Shown here piece by piece: positions 9,497 through 18,496 of a stretch of 32,211 nt of DNA. A program made the position numbers and the translations under genes. The first letter of the stretch is position 1. Each line of letters starts with the position of its first letter. Source of the stretch: Fidelibacterota bacterium (GTDB lineage: Bacteria; Fidelibacterota; Marinisomatia; SCGC-AAA003-L08; D37C17); assembly GCA_002731795.1 (NCBI GenBank), contig PCCQ01000020.1, forward strand, positions 1 to 32,211, in the 5' to 3' direction. The notes under the pieces are model-generated. The model did no database searches, was not told the origin of the DNA, and saw nothing but the letters and a program-made list of their open reading frames with translations.

Positions 9497-11330
9497 CTGA
9501 TACAAGGTTATTAATTATAAAATCTTGTCTATCTTGAGTATTTTTTCCCATATAATAGCTTAGCAACTTATCTGTAGATATATCATCTTTAAGTATTACA
9601 GGCTCAAGTTTCATATCTTCATTAATTAAATCTTTAAATTCATTAGGAGATATCTCACCAAGACCTTTGAATCTTGTAATCTCTGGCTTGCCGCCTAACT
9701 TTGACAAAGCTTGATCTCTCTCATCTGTGGAGTAACAGTAATATGTCTGTTTTTTATTTCTTACTCTAAACAAAGGCGTTTCCAGAATATACAAATGGCC
9801 ACTTTTGACAATATCTGGATAAAAATTTAAGAAAAATGTTAAGAGTAAAAGTCTTATATGCATACCATCGACATCTGCATCTGTGGCAATTACAATTTGA
9901 TTGTATCTAAGATTTTCAATTCCTTGATCAATATTAAGAGCATTAAATAGCAAATTAAACTCTTCATTTTCGTAGATGACTTTCTTGGTTAAACCATATG
10001 TATTTAATGGTTTCCCACGTAGGCTAAAAACAGCTTGTGAAGAAACATCTCTAATTTTAGTAATTGATCCACCGGCAGAATCTCCTTCTGTAATAAAAAT
10101 AGTAGACTTCAATCGCTTATCGATATCATGCTTATTGTTATTTAAATGGATTTTGCAGTCACGCAATTTCTTATTATGTAGCTTCGCAGTCTTAGATCTT
10201 TTTGAGGCAAGCTTTTTGATACCTTGCATTTCTTTTCGTTCTTTTTCTGATTGAATAATCCTTGCTAATAGTTGATCTGCAACTTCAGGGTTCTTATGAA
10301 AGAAATTATCAAGTTTCGATTTCATAAAATCATTAGTAAATGTTTTAATTGTTTTTCCATTAGGTGAAATCTCTAATGAACCTAATTTAGTTTTTGTTTG
10401 AGATTCAAAAACTGGTTCTTCGACCCTAATACTTAGAGCTGCAATCATCGATGCTCTAATATCAGCTACATCAAAATCTTTTTTAAAAAATTCTCTTACT
10501 GCTCTTACAAATGCTTCTTTAAATGCAGATAGGTGCGTTCCCCCTTGAGTCGTTAGTTGGCCATTAACAAAAGAATAATATTCTTCATTGTAATTATTGG
10601 TATGTGAAACTGCTATTTCGATATCATCATCTTTTAGATGAATTATTGGATATCTCAGGTTTATATTTTCTGTTTTCTTATCTAGTAAATCTAGAAGGCC
10701 ATTTTCTGAAAAATATTTCTTACTATTAAGTTCAATTGTAAGTCCTGAATTTAAATATGCATAATTCCATATTTTATTTTCAACAAAATCTGATAGAAAG
10801 TTATAATTTTTAAAAATGTCATTATCTGGATGAAAAGTTATTTTGGTCCCATTTCTATTGGTTGTTTTTTCAATGCTACAATCTTCGATTACTGAACCAC
10901 GATTGCATATAATTTTTTTAACTTCTCCATCTCTTATTGCTTCAGCTATAAACTTTTCTGATAATGCATTAACCGCTTTTATTCCTACTCCATTGAGACC
11001 AACAGATTTTTTAAATACTTTTGAATCATACTTAGCACCTGTGTTTATTTTTGTAACACAATCTAAAAGTTTACCTAATGGAATCCCTCTTCCATAATCA
11101 CGGATTACAACCTTGCCGTTAGAAACATTTATTTGAATTCTTTTACCATGGCCCATTACAAATTCATCAATCGAATTATCAATAACTTCTTTAAGGAGAA
11201 CATATATTCCATCATCGGGAGATGAGCCATCTCCAAGTTTGCCTATATACATACCTGGCCGCGTTCTTATATGCTCATTCCAATCTAAGGACTTTATACT
11301 TGATTCTGTGTAATTATTATGTTTACTCAT
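9489..11330 (-). CDS. parE: DNA topoisomerase IV subunit B (ParE)
   Basis: A 613-residue GHKL-ATPase/TOPRIM subunit that partners the ParC encoded directly downstream. Visible features are RTRPGMYIG at 22-30, Glu48 and Asn52 of the ATP site ([10 protein letters not shown]), DYGRGIP at 78-84 and [14 protein letters not shown]. The TOPRIM segments are [11 protein letters not shown] and [14 protein letters not shown] near the C-terminal third. The short length, without the GyrB insert, supports ParE. The ATG overlaps the stop of the upstream lipoprotein gene by 8 nt (ATGAGTAA). This mirrors the 8-nt overlap at the parE/parC junction, so these three proteins are probably coupled in translation. 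Confidence 0.92.
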   Translation of the reverse strand: MSKHNNYTESSIKSLDWNEHIRTRPGMYIGKLGDGSSPDDGIYVLLKEVIDNSIDEFVMGHGKRIQINVSNGKVVIRDYGRGIPLGKLLDCVTKINTGAKYDSKVFKKSVGLNGVGIKAVNALSEKFIAEAIRDGEVKKIICNRGSVIEDCSIEKTTNRNGTKITFHPDNDIFKNYNFLSDFVENKIWNYAYLNSGLTIELNSKKYFSENGLLDLLDKKTENINLRYPIIHLKDDDIEIAVSHTNNYNEEYYSFVNGQLTTQGGTHLSAFKEAFVRAVREFFKKDFDVADIRASMIAALSIRVEEPVFESQTKTKLGSLEISPNGKTIKTFTNDFMKSKLDNFFHKNPEVADQLLARIIQSEKERKEMQGIKKLASKRSKTAKLHNKKLRDCKIHLNNNKHDIDKRLKSTIFITEGDSAGGSITKIRDVSSQAVFSLRGKPLNTYGLTKKVIYENEEFNLLFNALNIDQGIENLRYNQIVIATDADVDGMHIRLLLLTFFLNFYPDIVKSGHLYILETPLFRVRNKKQTYYCYSTDERDQALSKLGGKPEITRFKGLGEISPNEFKDLINEDMKLEPVILKDDISTDKLLSYYMGKNTQDRQDFIINNLVSDG

Positions 11331-13071
11331 TCATTACTTTTTTTATAATTATATCTAATGAAGCATTAGGATGTTCATAAAAAATATTAAGAAGTTCTTC
11401 GTAATCAATGGATTTACTATCTTTCAACAAATTTTCTACCATATTTAATGATGTAAATTTAAGGATAGAATCCAATTTGTAGTTAAAGATATCTTTTAAT
11501 ATTAAATTATTTTTTATTCCGTCAACTATTTTCAATCTGTCATATTTGCTTATTGTGTAAATTGGATTATCATTGTTAACTAAAAAATTTATAGAAGCGA
11601 TAACATTTATTAAGTTTACCAATTCATCTTTTGTATTGAGAATTTTCATTACATTAAAATATTTAAAATTCTCTAAGCCACAGATTTGAAATGGTTGAAT
11701 TTGGTTTTTATCAATATTTAAATAATATCTTTTTAAAAGTGATTTAAATGAATGAAAATAATTTTTATTTAAATAAATACTATTAAAATCATTATTGGAA
11801 TCATAAATGTGACTATAGATGAAAAAATCTCCAGGAATAATTTTATCTAGATTATAATAATAATTTTGATATCTATCATTTTTATAATTAGAAGAATATA
11901 CATAAACAAAATTCTCAGATTGATTATTGAAATAGTCAAATGCATGCAACTGGGGTAATGATAGATTTGATACTCTCTTAATATCTAGTTTGTAACTATT
12001 ACTATAGTTAAATATTGAACTCGAAATCTTTTGGGATGATTTTAGAATTTCCTCATTGTTAGAACATTGATACGAACTATTATTTATTTCTTCAAAAACT
12101 GTAGAAATGACACTTATTGTATCTGAAATATCAGTCCAAATTGGCTCGTCATTTTTTTCTAAGTAAATTGGAAAACACAAATCAAATAGTTGATTTTCAG
12201 TACTTTCTAATTTTAAAAGAGCTGATTCAAGTATTTCATCAAAATCTTTCTTATTATTTGAAACTAAGTGAAAATATTTTTTATAATCTAATCTAGATAT
12301 TGAATTAGGGAATAAATTTAATTTTTCATATTGTCTATTATACCAAAAAGTGAGATTATCTATACTTTCCCTTAGATTTGTTAATTTTCTTGATAATGAG
12401 GTATTAGGGGTTTCATTTACTTCTTTAAAGAAAATGTTTGATGACAAATCATTTATCTGTTGAATATATTTTTCTAGTTCTTCGTTTTGAAATTCAAATC
12501 TATGTTTATACTTTATATTTTCAAGAAAAAAATCTATTCTATCAGCTAGAAAATCAACTTCATTTAGTAAAAATCTAATATCAAAATCGCTTAATAGATT
12601 TTTTTTATTCAAATGAATCAAACTAGCGACGTAAGCAGAATGATCACAAAAAATATTGAGATAATACAAAGAGTTCCATTGATTAAACTTCATTGTTTTA
12701 TCTAGATAAATCTCTTTGTTCAAAAATTCTTTTATTGATTTATATGCTAAAGAGTTATTTTTACCAACTTTATTTACATCTATCTGATTAAGTTCAATCA
12801 AAAATCTTTTTAAGTCACTTACATAGTCAAAACCAGAAAACTCTTTTTTATTCTTAAATGATGAATCTAATTTAATGAATTGAGTAGTCGGTGAATATTT
12901 CAAGCTCCAATTATAAAAGGATAGTTTGTATTCTTCAAATAACAAATAATCTCTATTTGAACATGAATTCAATAAAAAAGTAATTAATAATACTATAATT
13001 GTATTTTTATTTATTTCTAGAATTATACCAGCCCATTTTAGTTTTAAGTTTTGAATAGTAGTTAGATTCAT
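11323..13071 (-). CDS. Probable lipoprotein of unknown function, faintly DUF885-like
   Basis: A protein of about 580 residues, rich in Asn, Ser, Phe and Tyr. A hydrophobic stretch [13 protein letters not shown] ends in a Cys preceded by LNS, which reads as a lipobox and suggests membrane anchoring. The start is uncertain: the ATG used here overlaps nadK by 65 nt and leaves a long N-region of about 24 residues. An ATT at 13023 would give an ideal short signal peptide but is a rare start, and there is no good ribosome site in either case. The mainly helical body, with a YKSIKEFL...W...YYLN pattern followed by a helical repeat and a later [11 protein letters not shown] segment, reminds me of DUF885 proteins. 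The HExxPGHH metal motif of that family is absent. I do not assign a function. It lies between nadK and parE, overlapping both. Confidence 0.6.
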   Translation of the reverse strand: MNLTTIQNLKLKWAGIILEINKNTIIVLLITFLLNSCSNRDYLLFEEYKLSFYNWSLKYSPTTQFIKLDSSFKNKKEFSGFDYVSDLKRFLIELNQIDVNKVGKNNSLAYKSIKEFLNKEIYLDKTMKFNQWNSLYYLNIFCDHSAYVASLIHLNKKNLLSDFDIRFLLNEVDFLADRIDFFLENIKYKHRFEFQNEELEKYIQQINDLSSNIFFKEVNETPNTSLSRKLTNLRESIDNLTFWYNRQYEKLNLFPNSISRLDYKKYFHLVSNNKKDFDEILESALLKLESTENQLFDLCFPIYLEKNDEPIWTDISDTISVISTVFEEINNSSYQCSNNEEILKSSQKISSSIFNYSNSYKLDIKRVSNLSLPQLHAFDYFNNQSENFVYVYSSNYKNDRYQNYYYNLDKIIPGDFFIYSHIYDSNNDFNSIYLNKNYFHSFKSLLKRYYLNIDKNQIQPFQICGLENFKYFNVMKILNTKDELVNLINVIASINFLVNNDNPIYTISKYDRLKIVDGIKNNLILKDIFNYKLDSILKFTSLNMVENLLKDSKSIDYEELLNIFYEHPNASLDIIIKKVMNE

Positions 13072-13855
13072 CAAAAAGAATAAATGGTACTTTCTTTGAA
13101 TCAATCATTATATCAATTTTAGAATTTTGTTTAAGCTCTAACATTGTTTGTCCATCTATGGTAAGTTTTACTTTGTCCTGATCACTTGGAGTTCTAATTG
13201 ATAATTTTGATTCTTCAGAAAGAACAATAGTCCTAGTCATTAATGAATGTGAACAAATTGGTGTTAAAGTAAATAAATGTAAATCTGGAGAGATTATTGG
13301 GCCACCAGCTGATAAAGAATATCCAGTTGAGCCATTTGCAGTCGAAATTATCAAGCCATCTCCCTCGTAAGTATTGACTTTCATTCCTCTGTCTTCAACA
13401 TCTAGGCTTATCATTCTTCCTGATTGCCCTCTATCAATTACAACATCATTAATTGCTGTATAATCAGTTTTATTCACTGAAACTTTGAATACTGCTCTAT
13501 TTTGAGTTATAAAATTTTTATTTTTTAAATTTTCAATTGAACTTGTAGCTTGATTTAAATCAGATTCTGCTAAAAAACCAAGATTACCAATATGAATACT
13601 AAGAAAAGGTTTATTACATTCATATTGAGATCTAATTGCTGACATTGTTGTCCCATCGCCTCCAACCGCAATTAAAATATCATAATGGAGGTTTTTATGT
13701 TGATTTAATTCATCAATAGACATTTCATATTGAGTACTTATAAACTCTAATTCATTAAGAAAAACTATCTCATCTTTAGAAAAATATTTAAATAATATAT
13801 CCATGACTAAAGATAATTTTTCTTTTCTTTTATTTATAAATAAACCAATTCTCAA
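13007..13855 (-). CDS. nadK: NAD kinase
   Basis: 282 residues; phosphorylates NAD to NADP, the sole source of NADP. The kinase motif GGDGTT is at 65-70. The substrate-binding Asn136/Asp137 (INDVVIDRG) and the glycine-rich segment GDGLIISTANGSTGYSLSAG (166-185) are intact. The C-terminus KTKMGW is typical, so the gene is complete despite the overlap with the next frame. The start is a TTG one base after the xseB stop; the conserved IGLFINKRK begins right behind it, which supports this start over later Met codons. It belongs to the xseA-xseB-nadK-lipoprotein-parE-parC-purL string. Confidence 0.95.
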   Translation of the reverse strand: MRIGLFINKRKEKLSLVMDILFKYFSKDEIVFLNELEFISTQYEMSIDELNQHKNLHYDILIAVGGDGTTMSAIRSQYECNKPFLSIHIGNLGFLAESDLNQATSSIENLKNKNFITQNRAVFKVSVNKTDYTAINDVVIDRGQSGRMISLDVEDRGMKVNTYEGDGLIISTANGSTGYSLSAGGPIISPDLHLFTLTPICSHSLMTRTIVLSEESKLSIRTPSDQDKVKLTIDGQTMLELKQNSKIDIMIDSKKVPFILFDESNYYSKLKTKMGWYNSRNK

Positions 13856-13856
13856 T

Positions 13857-14096
13857 TTACTGTAGTTCTTCCATATCTATTTTAGATGAGTCTTTAATTA
13901 TTTTAATTTTATTTTCGAATTCATTAAGCTTATCGGAACAAAAATTAAGAGATTCAATACCATCTTTATATTTAGATAATAACTCATCTAAATTACAATT
14001 TCCTGATTCAAGCTTTGTAATTATATCTTTTGCTCTGTCAAGATGTTGCTCGAAAGACAAATCGTTGCTTTTATTTATCTTTTTTTCTTTTGCCAT
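13857..14096 (-). CDS. xseB: Exodeoxyribonuclease VII small subunit
   Basis: A 79-residue, mostly helical protein with the XseB pattern: SFEQHLDRAKDIITKLESG followed by a NLDELLSKYKDGI helix. It assembles in several copies on XseA to form the single-strand-specific exonuclease VII. The length is typical. The ATG lies 26 nt inside the end of xseA, and the stop is 1 nt before nadK, so translation of the three is likely coupled. Confidence 0.92.
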   Translation of the reverse strand: MAKEKKINKSNDLSFEQHLDRAKDIITKLESGNCNLDELLSKYKDGIESLNFCSDKLNEFENKIKIIKDSSKIDMEELQ

Positions 14097-15273
14097 AAAC
14101 CTCCAATTTTAATTTTCCATCAGAATGTAATGAATAAATTTTATCACCAGTATTAACATCATTTATAGATGAAATATTTTCATTTTTATTATTTAGTAAG
14201 AATGAATATCCTCGATTTAAAACATTATATGGATTTAATCCATTTAAGGTTGCTTGAAATAAATTTAAACTTGATTCAATTTTATTGATTTTACCGTCTA
14301 AATATACATTTAAGTACTTATACAGTTCATGTATTTTTTCTCTTAAAATTAAAATACTTTCATTTGGATCAGTAATAACTTTTCTATTGGATAGGTCTTC
14401 TAAAATCGTACGATTTTTATCAAAAATATTATTGATAGATAAATCTATTCGGCTAAACAATTCATCTAAATAAATAAGGGCTTCTTGCTGATTAATTGAA
14501 ACGATTTCTGCGGCTTCAGAAGGTGTAGATGCCCGTTTGTCAGATACAAAGTCTGCTATCGTATAATCTGTTTCATGTCCAACTGCAGAAATTATTGGAA
14601 TTCTTGATTCAAAAATTGATCGAGCGACTATTTCTTCATTAAATGGCCATAGATCTTCTATTGAGCCTCCGCCTCTAGCGATTATTAGCACGTCAAAGTT
14701 ATAATATTCATTTATATGTTTAATAGAATGAGAAATGCTATTAGCTGCTCTGATACCCTGAACAGTTACAGGAAATATTTTTATATTTTGATATGTTGCT
14801 CTAGAACGAATAATTTTAATAAGATCATCTTTAACAACTCCATTCAAAGATGTTATTATACATATTTTCTTAATATATTTAGGTATTGCAGACTTATGAA
14901 TGTCATCAAATAAACCTTCTTTTGAAAGTTTTAGTTTTAATTTTTGAAAATTTTCCCAAAATACACCTAGACCATCACTTTTAATATTTAAAACTCTAAA
15001 TTGAAACTGACCTTTTGGAGTATATAGACCTAATGATCCTATGCAATGGATATAATCTCCTACTTTAAAGGATTTATTAAGCTTTTGCAAATCTCCTTTG
15101 AATATAACACATGAAATCTCAGATTTTTCATCCTTTAGGGTAAAGTAAGAGTGACCTGATGGTGAAATATTAAATGAGCTAATTTCTCCTTCAATTATGA
15201 TATTAGAAAATCTTTGCCTTATAAGATTATCTATATTGTTATTGATTTGCGATACAGTAAATTTGACTGGCAT
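14071..15273 (-). CDS. xseA: Exodeoxyribonuclease VII large subunit
   Basis: 400 residues: an N-terminal OB-fold for single-stranded DNA (about 4-100), then the catalytic domain with ARGGGSIEDLWPFNEE (199-214), GHETDYTIADFV (232-243) and DKRASTPSEAAE (245-256). A helical C-terminal region for XseB binding follows. I place the start at the ATG before PVKFTVSQ, because a longer frame beginning at 15312 would start inside a terminator hairpin and add 13 residues unlike the family. One motif is unusual: the segment normally close to TSPTGA reads TSLNGVV here (141-147). The protein is shorter than the 456-residue E. coli enzyme, mainly in the C-terminal helices. Confidence 0.92.
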   Translation of the reverse strand: MPVKFTVSQINNNIDNLIRQRFSNIIIEGEISSFNISPSGHSYFTLKDEKSEISCVIFKGDLQKLNKSFKVGDYIHCIGSLGLYTPKGQFQFRVLNIKSDGLGVFWENFQKLKLKLSKEGLFDDIHKSAIPKYIKKICIITSLNGVVKDDLIKIIRSRATYQNIKIFPVTVQGIRAANSISHSIKHINEYYNFDVLIIARGGGSIEDLWPFNEEIVARSIFESRIPIISAVGHETDYTIADFVSDKRASTPSEAAEIVSINQQEALIYLDELFSRIDLSINNIFDKNRTILEDLSNRKVITDPNESILILREKIHELYKYLNVYLDGKINKIESSLNLFQATLNGLNPYNVLNRGYSFLLNNKNENISSINDVNTGDKIYSLHSDGKLKLEVYGKRKKDK

Positions 15274-15283
15274 ACTTATATAT

Positions 15284-15316
15284 AAAAAAAATGGCCTATA
15301 AAAATAGGCCATTTTT
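15284..15316 (-). terminator. Strong intrinsic terminator after the hup/bS22-like genes
   Basis: A perfect 9-bp stem (15291-15299 with 15304-15312, ATGGCCTAT/ATAGGCCAT) with a 4-nt loop. On the minus strand it is followed by seven T (A-run 15284-15290). Four or five T on the other side could let it act on the plus strand too. It sits 9 nt after the stop of the small basic protein and 11 nt before the xseA ATG. It is the only clear terminator in the window. Confidence 0.85.
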
Positions 15317-15324
15317 GATATTAA

Positions 15325-15420
15325 CTATTTATTCTTCTTTTTATGCCTATTTGCTCGTAATCTTTTCTTACGCTTATGAGTATTCATTTTTCTTTTTTTT
15401 CTTTTTTTACCGCAAGGCAT
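15325..15420 (-). CDS. Small basic AURKAIP1/COX24-domain protein (bS22/mS38-like)
   Basis: A 31-residue protein, MPCGKKRKKRKMNTHKRKKR followed by LRANRHKKKNK, more than half Lys/Arg/His. It closely resembles the tiny proteins annotated as AURKAIP1/COX24-domain in Bacteroidetes (pattern MPSGKKRKRHK..THKRKKRLRKNRHKKK, from memory). That domain is shared with mycobacterial ribosomal protein bS22 and mitochondrial mS38, which sit on the small ribosomal subunit, so a ribosomal role is a reasonable inference. The ATG is preceded by AAAGGAAA, 18 nt after the hup stop, and the terminator follows immediately. Confidence 0.85.
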   Translation of the reverse strand: MPCGKKRKKRKMNTHKRKKRLRANRHKKKNK

Positions 15421-15438
15421 ATTTAATTTCCTTTATAT

Positions 15439-15732
15439 TTAAAATCCTCTTAATAAGGATTGATTTACGCTTTTTTTCAACAATTTTGAAACCTTAAAAA
15501 TAGGATCAAATCTTTCATTTAGTTTTACTACTTCACTTGTGGCAGGATTACGAGCTTCTCTTGCTGGTCTTTGTTTAACAAAAAAACTTCCAAAACCTCT
15601 CATGTCAACCCTCTCACCACGCTGGAGTGAGTCTTTTATGTAGAATATCACACCGTCAACAACAGCCTCAGTCTCTACTTTTGTCAAGCCTGTAGCTTCC
15701 GATACTTGCTCTACAATATCTGCTTTTGTCAT
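15439..15732 (-). CDS. hup: HU/IHF-family DNA-binding protein
   Basis: 97 residues with the HU fold: helices MTKADIVEQVSEATGLTKVE, then RGFGSFFVKQRPAREARNPAT, which is the beta arm with the conserved Arg-Asn-Pro that inserts into bent DNA. It has a short extra C-terminal tail (KKSVNQSLLRGF). It packages and bends DNA and is usually abundant. The ribosome site is very strong (AGGGGGAG just before the ATG) and physically overlaps the TAG stop of sppA, so HU can be made at a much higher rate than the upstream membrane proteins on the same message. Confidence 0.95.
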   Translation of the reverse strand: MTKADIVEQVSEATGLTKVETEAVVDGVIFYIKDSLQRGERVDMRGFGSFFVKQRPAREARNPATSEVVKLNERFDPIFKVSKLLKKSVNQSLLRGF

Positions 15733-15741
15733 TATCTCCCC

Positions 15742-16599
15742 CTACTTAACAATTAGATATTGTGGTATTGTATAAATATCATTAGATGGCTCTAATTTAT
15801 AAGAAAGAATATTAAAAATAAAGTCAAAAATAGATTTTTCTTCATTTGGCATTTTAACCAATTTAACATCATCATTAAAACTGTTCATATCTTTTAAGTA
15901 TTCAATTGCATCATTTAAAGTTCCTAAAGTATCAATTAGTCCAATTTCTAGGGCTTGCCTACCTGAATATATTTTTCCATTTGCGATATTTTTAACTTTA
16001 TCGATTGGAATATTTCTTTGATTTGACACTTCGTTAATAAATTGTTCATAAAGATCATCAATTAAATCTTGAAAATATAACATCTCATTTGCTGACATTT
16101 CTCTAAAAGGTGAACCTGAATCTTTGTATTCAGAACTTTTTATTGTATTGAACTCAATTCCAATCTTATCCATTAGTTCTTCAATAATTGGATATTCCAT
16201 AATGACCCCAATAGAACCAGTAATACTTCCAGGATTAGCAAAAATTTTATTTGTAGCTGTTGCTATATAATATCCACCAGATGCTGCAACAGATGAAATA
16301 GAGGAAACAAAATTAATATCATGTTCTTGTCTTTCCTTTATTATTCTACTAAATATTTCTTGGCTAGCTGCAACACCTCCTCCTGGTGTATTCAATCTTA
16401 TTACTATATCTTTTATATTTTTTTTATTAATTAAATAGTCAAGCTCCTTGCTAAAATCATCAGATGAAGTAATAGGATAATCTATATTTATAATTCCTAT
16501 TTCATCATTAGTTGATTTAAAAAAATCATCGAATGGAATTAAAGCTAAGAAGACCAAAGACAACAAAAAGAAGAAAATATATTTACTAGTCTTTTTCAT
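15742..16599 (-). CDS. sppA: Signal peptide peptidase SppA, short form (S49 family)
   Basis: 285 residues: one N-terminal membrane anchor (about 7-22) and a single S49 protease domain facing the periplasm. The catalytic Ser107 lies in SVAASGGYY and the general base Lys159 in SEYKDSGSPF. The spacing of 52 residues between them is what the short SppA type shows. RLNTPGGGV (68-76) forms the oxyanion region. It degrades remnant signal peptides or membrane proteins. The ATG overlaps the stop of the lytic transglycosylase gene by one base (TAATG), so the two are probably coupled. Confidence 0.93.
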   Translation of the reverse strand: MKKTSKYIFFFLLSLVFLALIPFDDFFKSTNDEIGIINIDYPITSSDDFSKELDYLINKKNIKDIVIRLNTPGGGVAASQEIFSRIIKERQEHDINFVSSISSVAASGGYYIATATNKIFANPGSITGSIGVIMEYPIIEELMDKIGIEFNTIKSSEYKDSGSPFREMSANEMLYFQDLIDDLYEQFINEVSNQRNIPIDKVKNIANGKIYSGRQALEIGLIDTLGTLNDAIEYLKDMNSFNDDVKLVKMPNEEKSIFDFIFNILSYKLEPSNDIYTIPQYLIVK

Positions 16600-18494
16600 T
16601 AATAAGGGGGACTAATTTTTAGGATTTGACCTTCTCTTATATCATCTGAAGAACTGATATTATTCCACTTTTTAATTTTACTTAAGCCAATTCCATATTT
16701 TTCTGCTATTTCACTTAAAGTGTCACCATATCTTACTTTATACGTTCGAGAACTTTTCTTTTTTGCTGTATAATTAGTTGAACTAGATGCCTTTACCCAA
16801 ATTTCTAGCTTTTGACCTAACCTTATTACATCAGTTCGGAGGCCGTTCCATTTCTTTATATTTTTAGCAGAAGTTTTATAAAGTTCAGCAATTTCACTTA
16901 CAGTATCACCTCTCTTAACAGTATGATAGATTTTTTTACGTTTATTTGCTTCTTGCTGTAAATATAATTCATAGTTGATTGGGATTTGAAGATAGGTTTT
17001 TGGCTTAATTCTATCTGGATTTGATATTTTATTGTAACTAATTATATCTTTCATCGGTACTTGATACTTCTTTGCTATTAACGATAGGTTTTCTCCATAC
17101 TTTACTCTATGTGACTTAATATTAAATACTTCATTATTATCAATCTCTATTAATGCAAACAATGAGTCAAAATTTTCAGATGCGTTAACTGGTAATCTAA
17201 ACTTATATACTTCATTTTCTTTTAAAGGAGGTACTATACCATGTTTTAATTCAGGATTATAAAATCTTAGCTCCTTAACAGATATATTTGAGCATTCTGA
17301 GATTTGCTTAACAGAAACTGATTTATCTAATTCTTTAATATTCCATTCAAGATCAGGTAAGGGGTTTGGAGTAAAGCCATATTTTTCCGGATTTTTTGAA
17401 ATAAAAATTGCTGCCATGATATTTGGAACATAGTTCCTAGTCTCTTTGGGTAAACTATATAGTTTCCAATAGTCTCTCGTACCGTGTCTCCTAATTGCTT
17501 TTCTAACTCTTCCTGATCCTGAATTATAGGCAGCAAATGCAAGATACCAATCATCGAACTCTGCGTATAAATCTTTAAGATAGGCTGCAGCTGCTCTCGT
17601 AGATTTTTCAAAATCTAGTCTTTCATCAATATGATAACTTCTATCAAGTCCATACATTTTTCCAGTAGATGAAATAAATTGCCAAACACCTGATGCATGA
17701 GCATAAGAATATGCATTTGGATTTAATCCACTTTCTATCATAGCTAAATAAAATAGTTCTGGAGGAACATTTTCTTCTTCTAAAATAGGTAGAATTATTT
17801 TTTTAAATCTATTGGTTCTATTTAGCCAATTTTGAATACTTACTTTGCCTTGATTTTGAAAAAATTTAATTATACTATGAACTTTTCCATTATAAGTAAT
17901 AGGAATATGCCCTTCAATAATCTCAACTGTCTCATCAACAAACTCTAAATCATCTAATTTTTGATCATATATAAAATTATCAAGTTTATCTCTAAGAAAA
18001 GCAACCGAAAGACCCGACTCTGTTTTGTCCACCGTATGTGCTTTTTCAAAATAGTTAACCGCAGTATCCAATAATTTATTGTAAGTTATTTTTTCAAACT
18101 CGTCCATCTCATTCATTTCATCAACTTGTGCAAGTGATTCGAAAAGGAGTTTAAAGTTAAATATTGTTTTTAGAGTATCTCCTGTATGATCAGCAACCAT
18201 ACCTTTTGCAAATAAAAAATGAGCTTCTGCTATTTGTTGTTCGAACAATGTATTTTTAATTAATATTGTATCAGATTTTTGTTCATTTATAATATTTTGA
18301 TTTAAATTATTTTCTTCAATGAAAATCATTGAAGAGTCTTTTATATTTCGGAAAACTTCTGTTGAATCAATTTCAGGTATTATAATTGAATCAATTTTAG
18401 AATCATCTTTATCTTTATTATTGAAAACTTTTAAAATATTTTGTGGTAAGATGATTGAAGTAGAGATAATAATAATAAATAATATTTTCTTCAT
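16599..18494 (-). CDS. mltD: MltD-type lytic murein transglycosylase with three LysM domains
   Basis: 631 residues. It has an N-terminal signal peptide (about 1-18), an Asp/Glu-rich linker and a helical region (about 83-175). The SLT domain follows with catalytic Glu254 in AMIESGLNPNAYS, GVWQFISSTGKMYGL, the repeat DWYLAFAAYNSGSGRV and NYVPNIMAA. Three LysM repeats lie at about 463-506, 524-567 and 585-629 and bind peptidoglycan glycans. It cleaves glycan strands with 1,6-anhydro ring formation and helps cell-wall remodelling. There is no lipobox, so it is likely periplasmic and held by LysM rather than lipid-anchored like E. coli MltD. It starts 2 nt after serS. Confidence 0.93.
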   Translation of the reverse strand: MKKILFIIIISTSIILPQNILKVFNNKDKDDSKIDSIIIPEIDSTEVFRNIKDSSMIFIEENNLNQNIINEQKSDTILIKNTLFEQQIAEAHFLFAKGMVADHTGDTLKTIFNFKLLFESLAQVDEMNEMDEFEKITYNKLLDTAVNYFEKAHTVDKTESGLSVAFLRDKLDNFIYDQKLDDLEFVDETVEIIEGHIPITYNGKVHSIIKFFQNQGKVSIQNWLNRTNRFKKIILPILEEENVPPELFYLAMIESGLNPNAYSYAHASGVWQFISSTGKMYGLDRSYHIDERLDFEKSTRAAAAYLKDLYAEFDDWYLAFAAYNSGSGRVRKAIRRHGTRDYWKLYSLPKETRNYVPNIMAAIFISKNPEKYGFTPNPLPDLEWNIKELDKSVSVKQISECSNISVKELRFYNPELKHGIVPPLKENEVYKFRLPVNASENFDSLFALIEIDNNEVFNIKSHRVKYGENLSLIAKKYQVPMKDIISYNKISNPDRIKPKTYLQIPINYELYLQQEANKRKKIYHTVKRGDTVSEIAELYKTSAKNIKKWNGLRTDVIRLGQKLEIWVKASSSTNYTAKKKSSRTYKVRYGDTLSEIAEKYGIGLSKIKKWNNISSSDDIREGQILKISPPY

Positions 18495-18496
18495 AT

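Noticed and set aside
6920-11330. Assignment of the topoisomerase pair as gyrase GyrB/GyrA
   Set aside because: The short B subunit, divergent C-terminal region of the A subunit and Bacteroidetes-like adjacent order favour topoisomerase IV, although gyrase cannot be fully excluded by eye.
13007-13104. Frameshifted fusion of nadK with the downstream lipoprotein frame
   Set aside because: NadK ends with its normal KTKMGW tail and stop, and the second protein has its own signal segment and Cys, so these are two overlapping genes rather than one broken gene.
15274-15312. Extended N-terminus of XseA starting at 15312
   Set aside because: The extra ATG lies inside the stem of the terminator, and the added residues do not match the family; the ATG at 15273 gives the usual XseA beginning.
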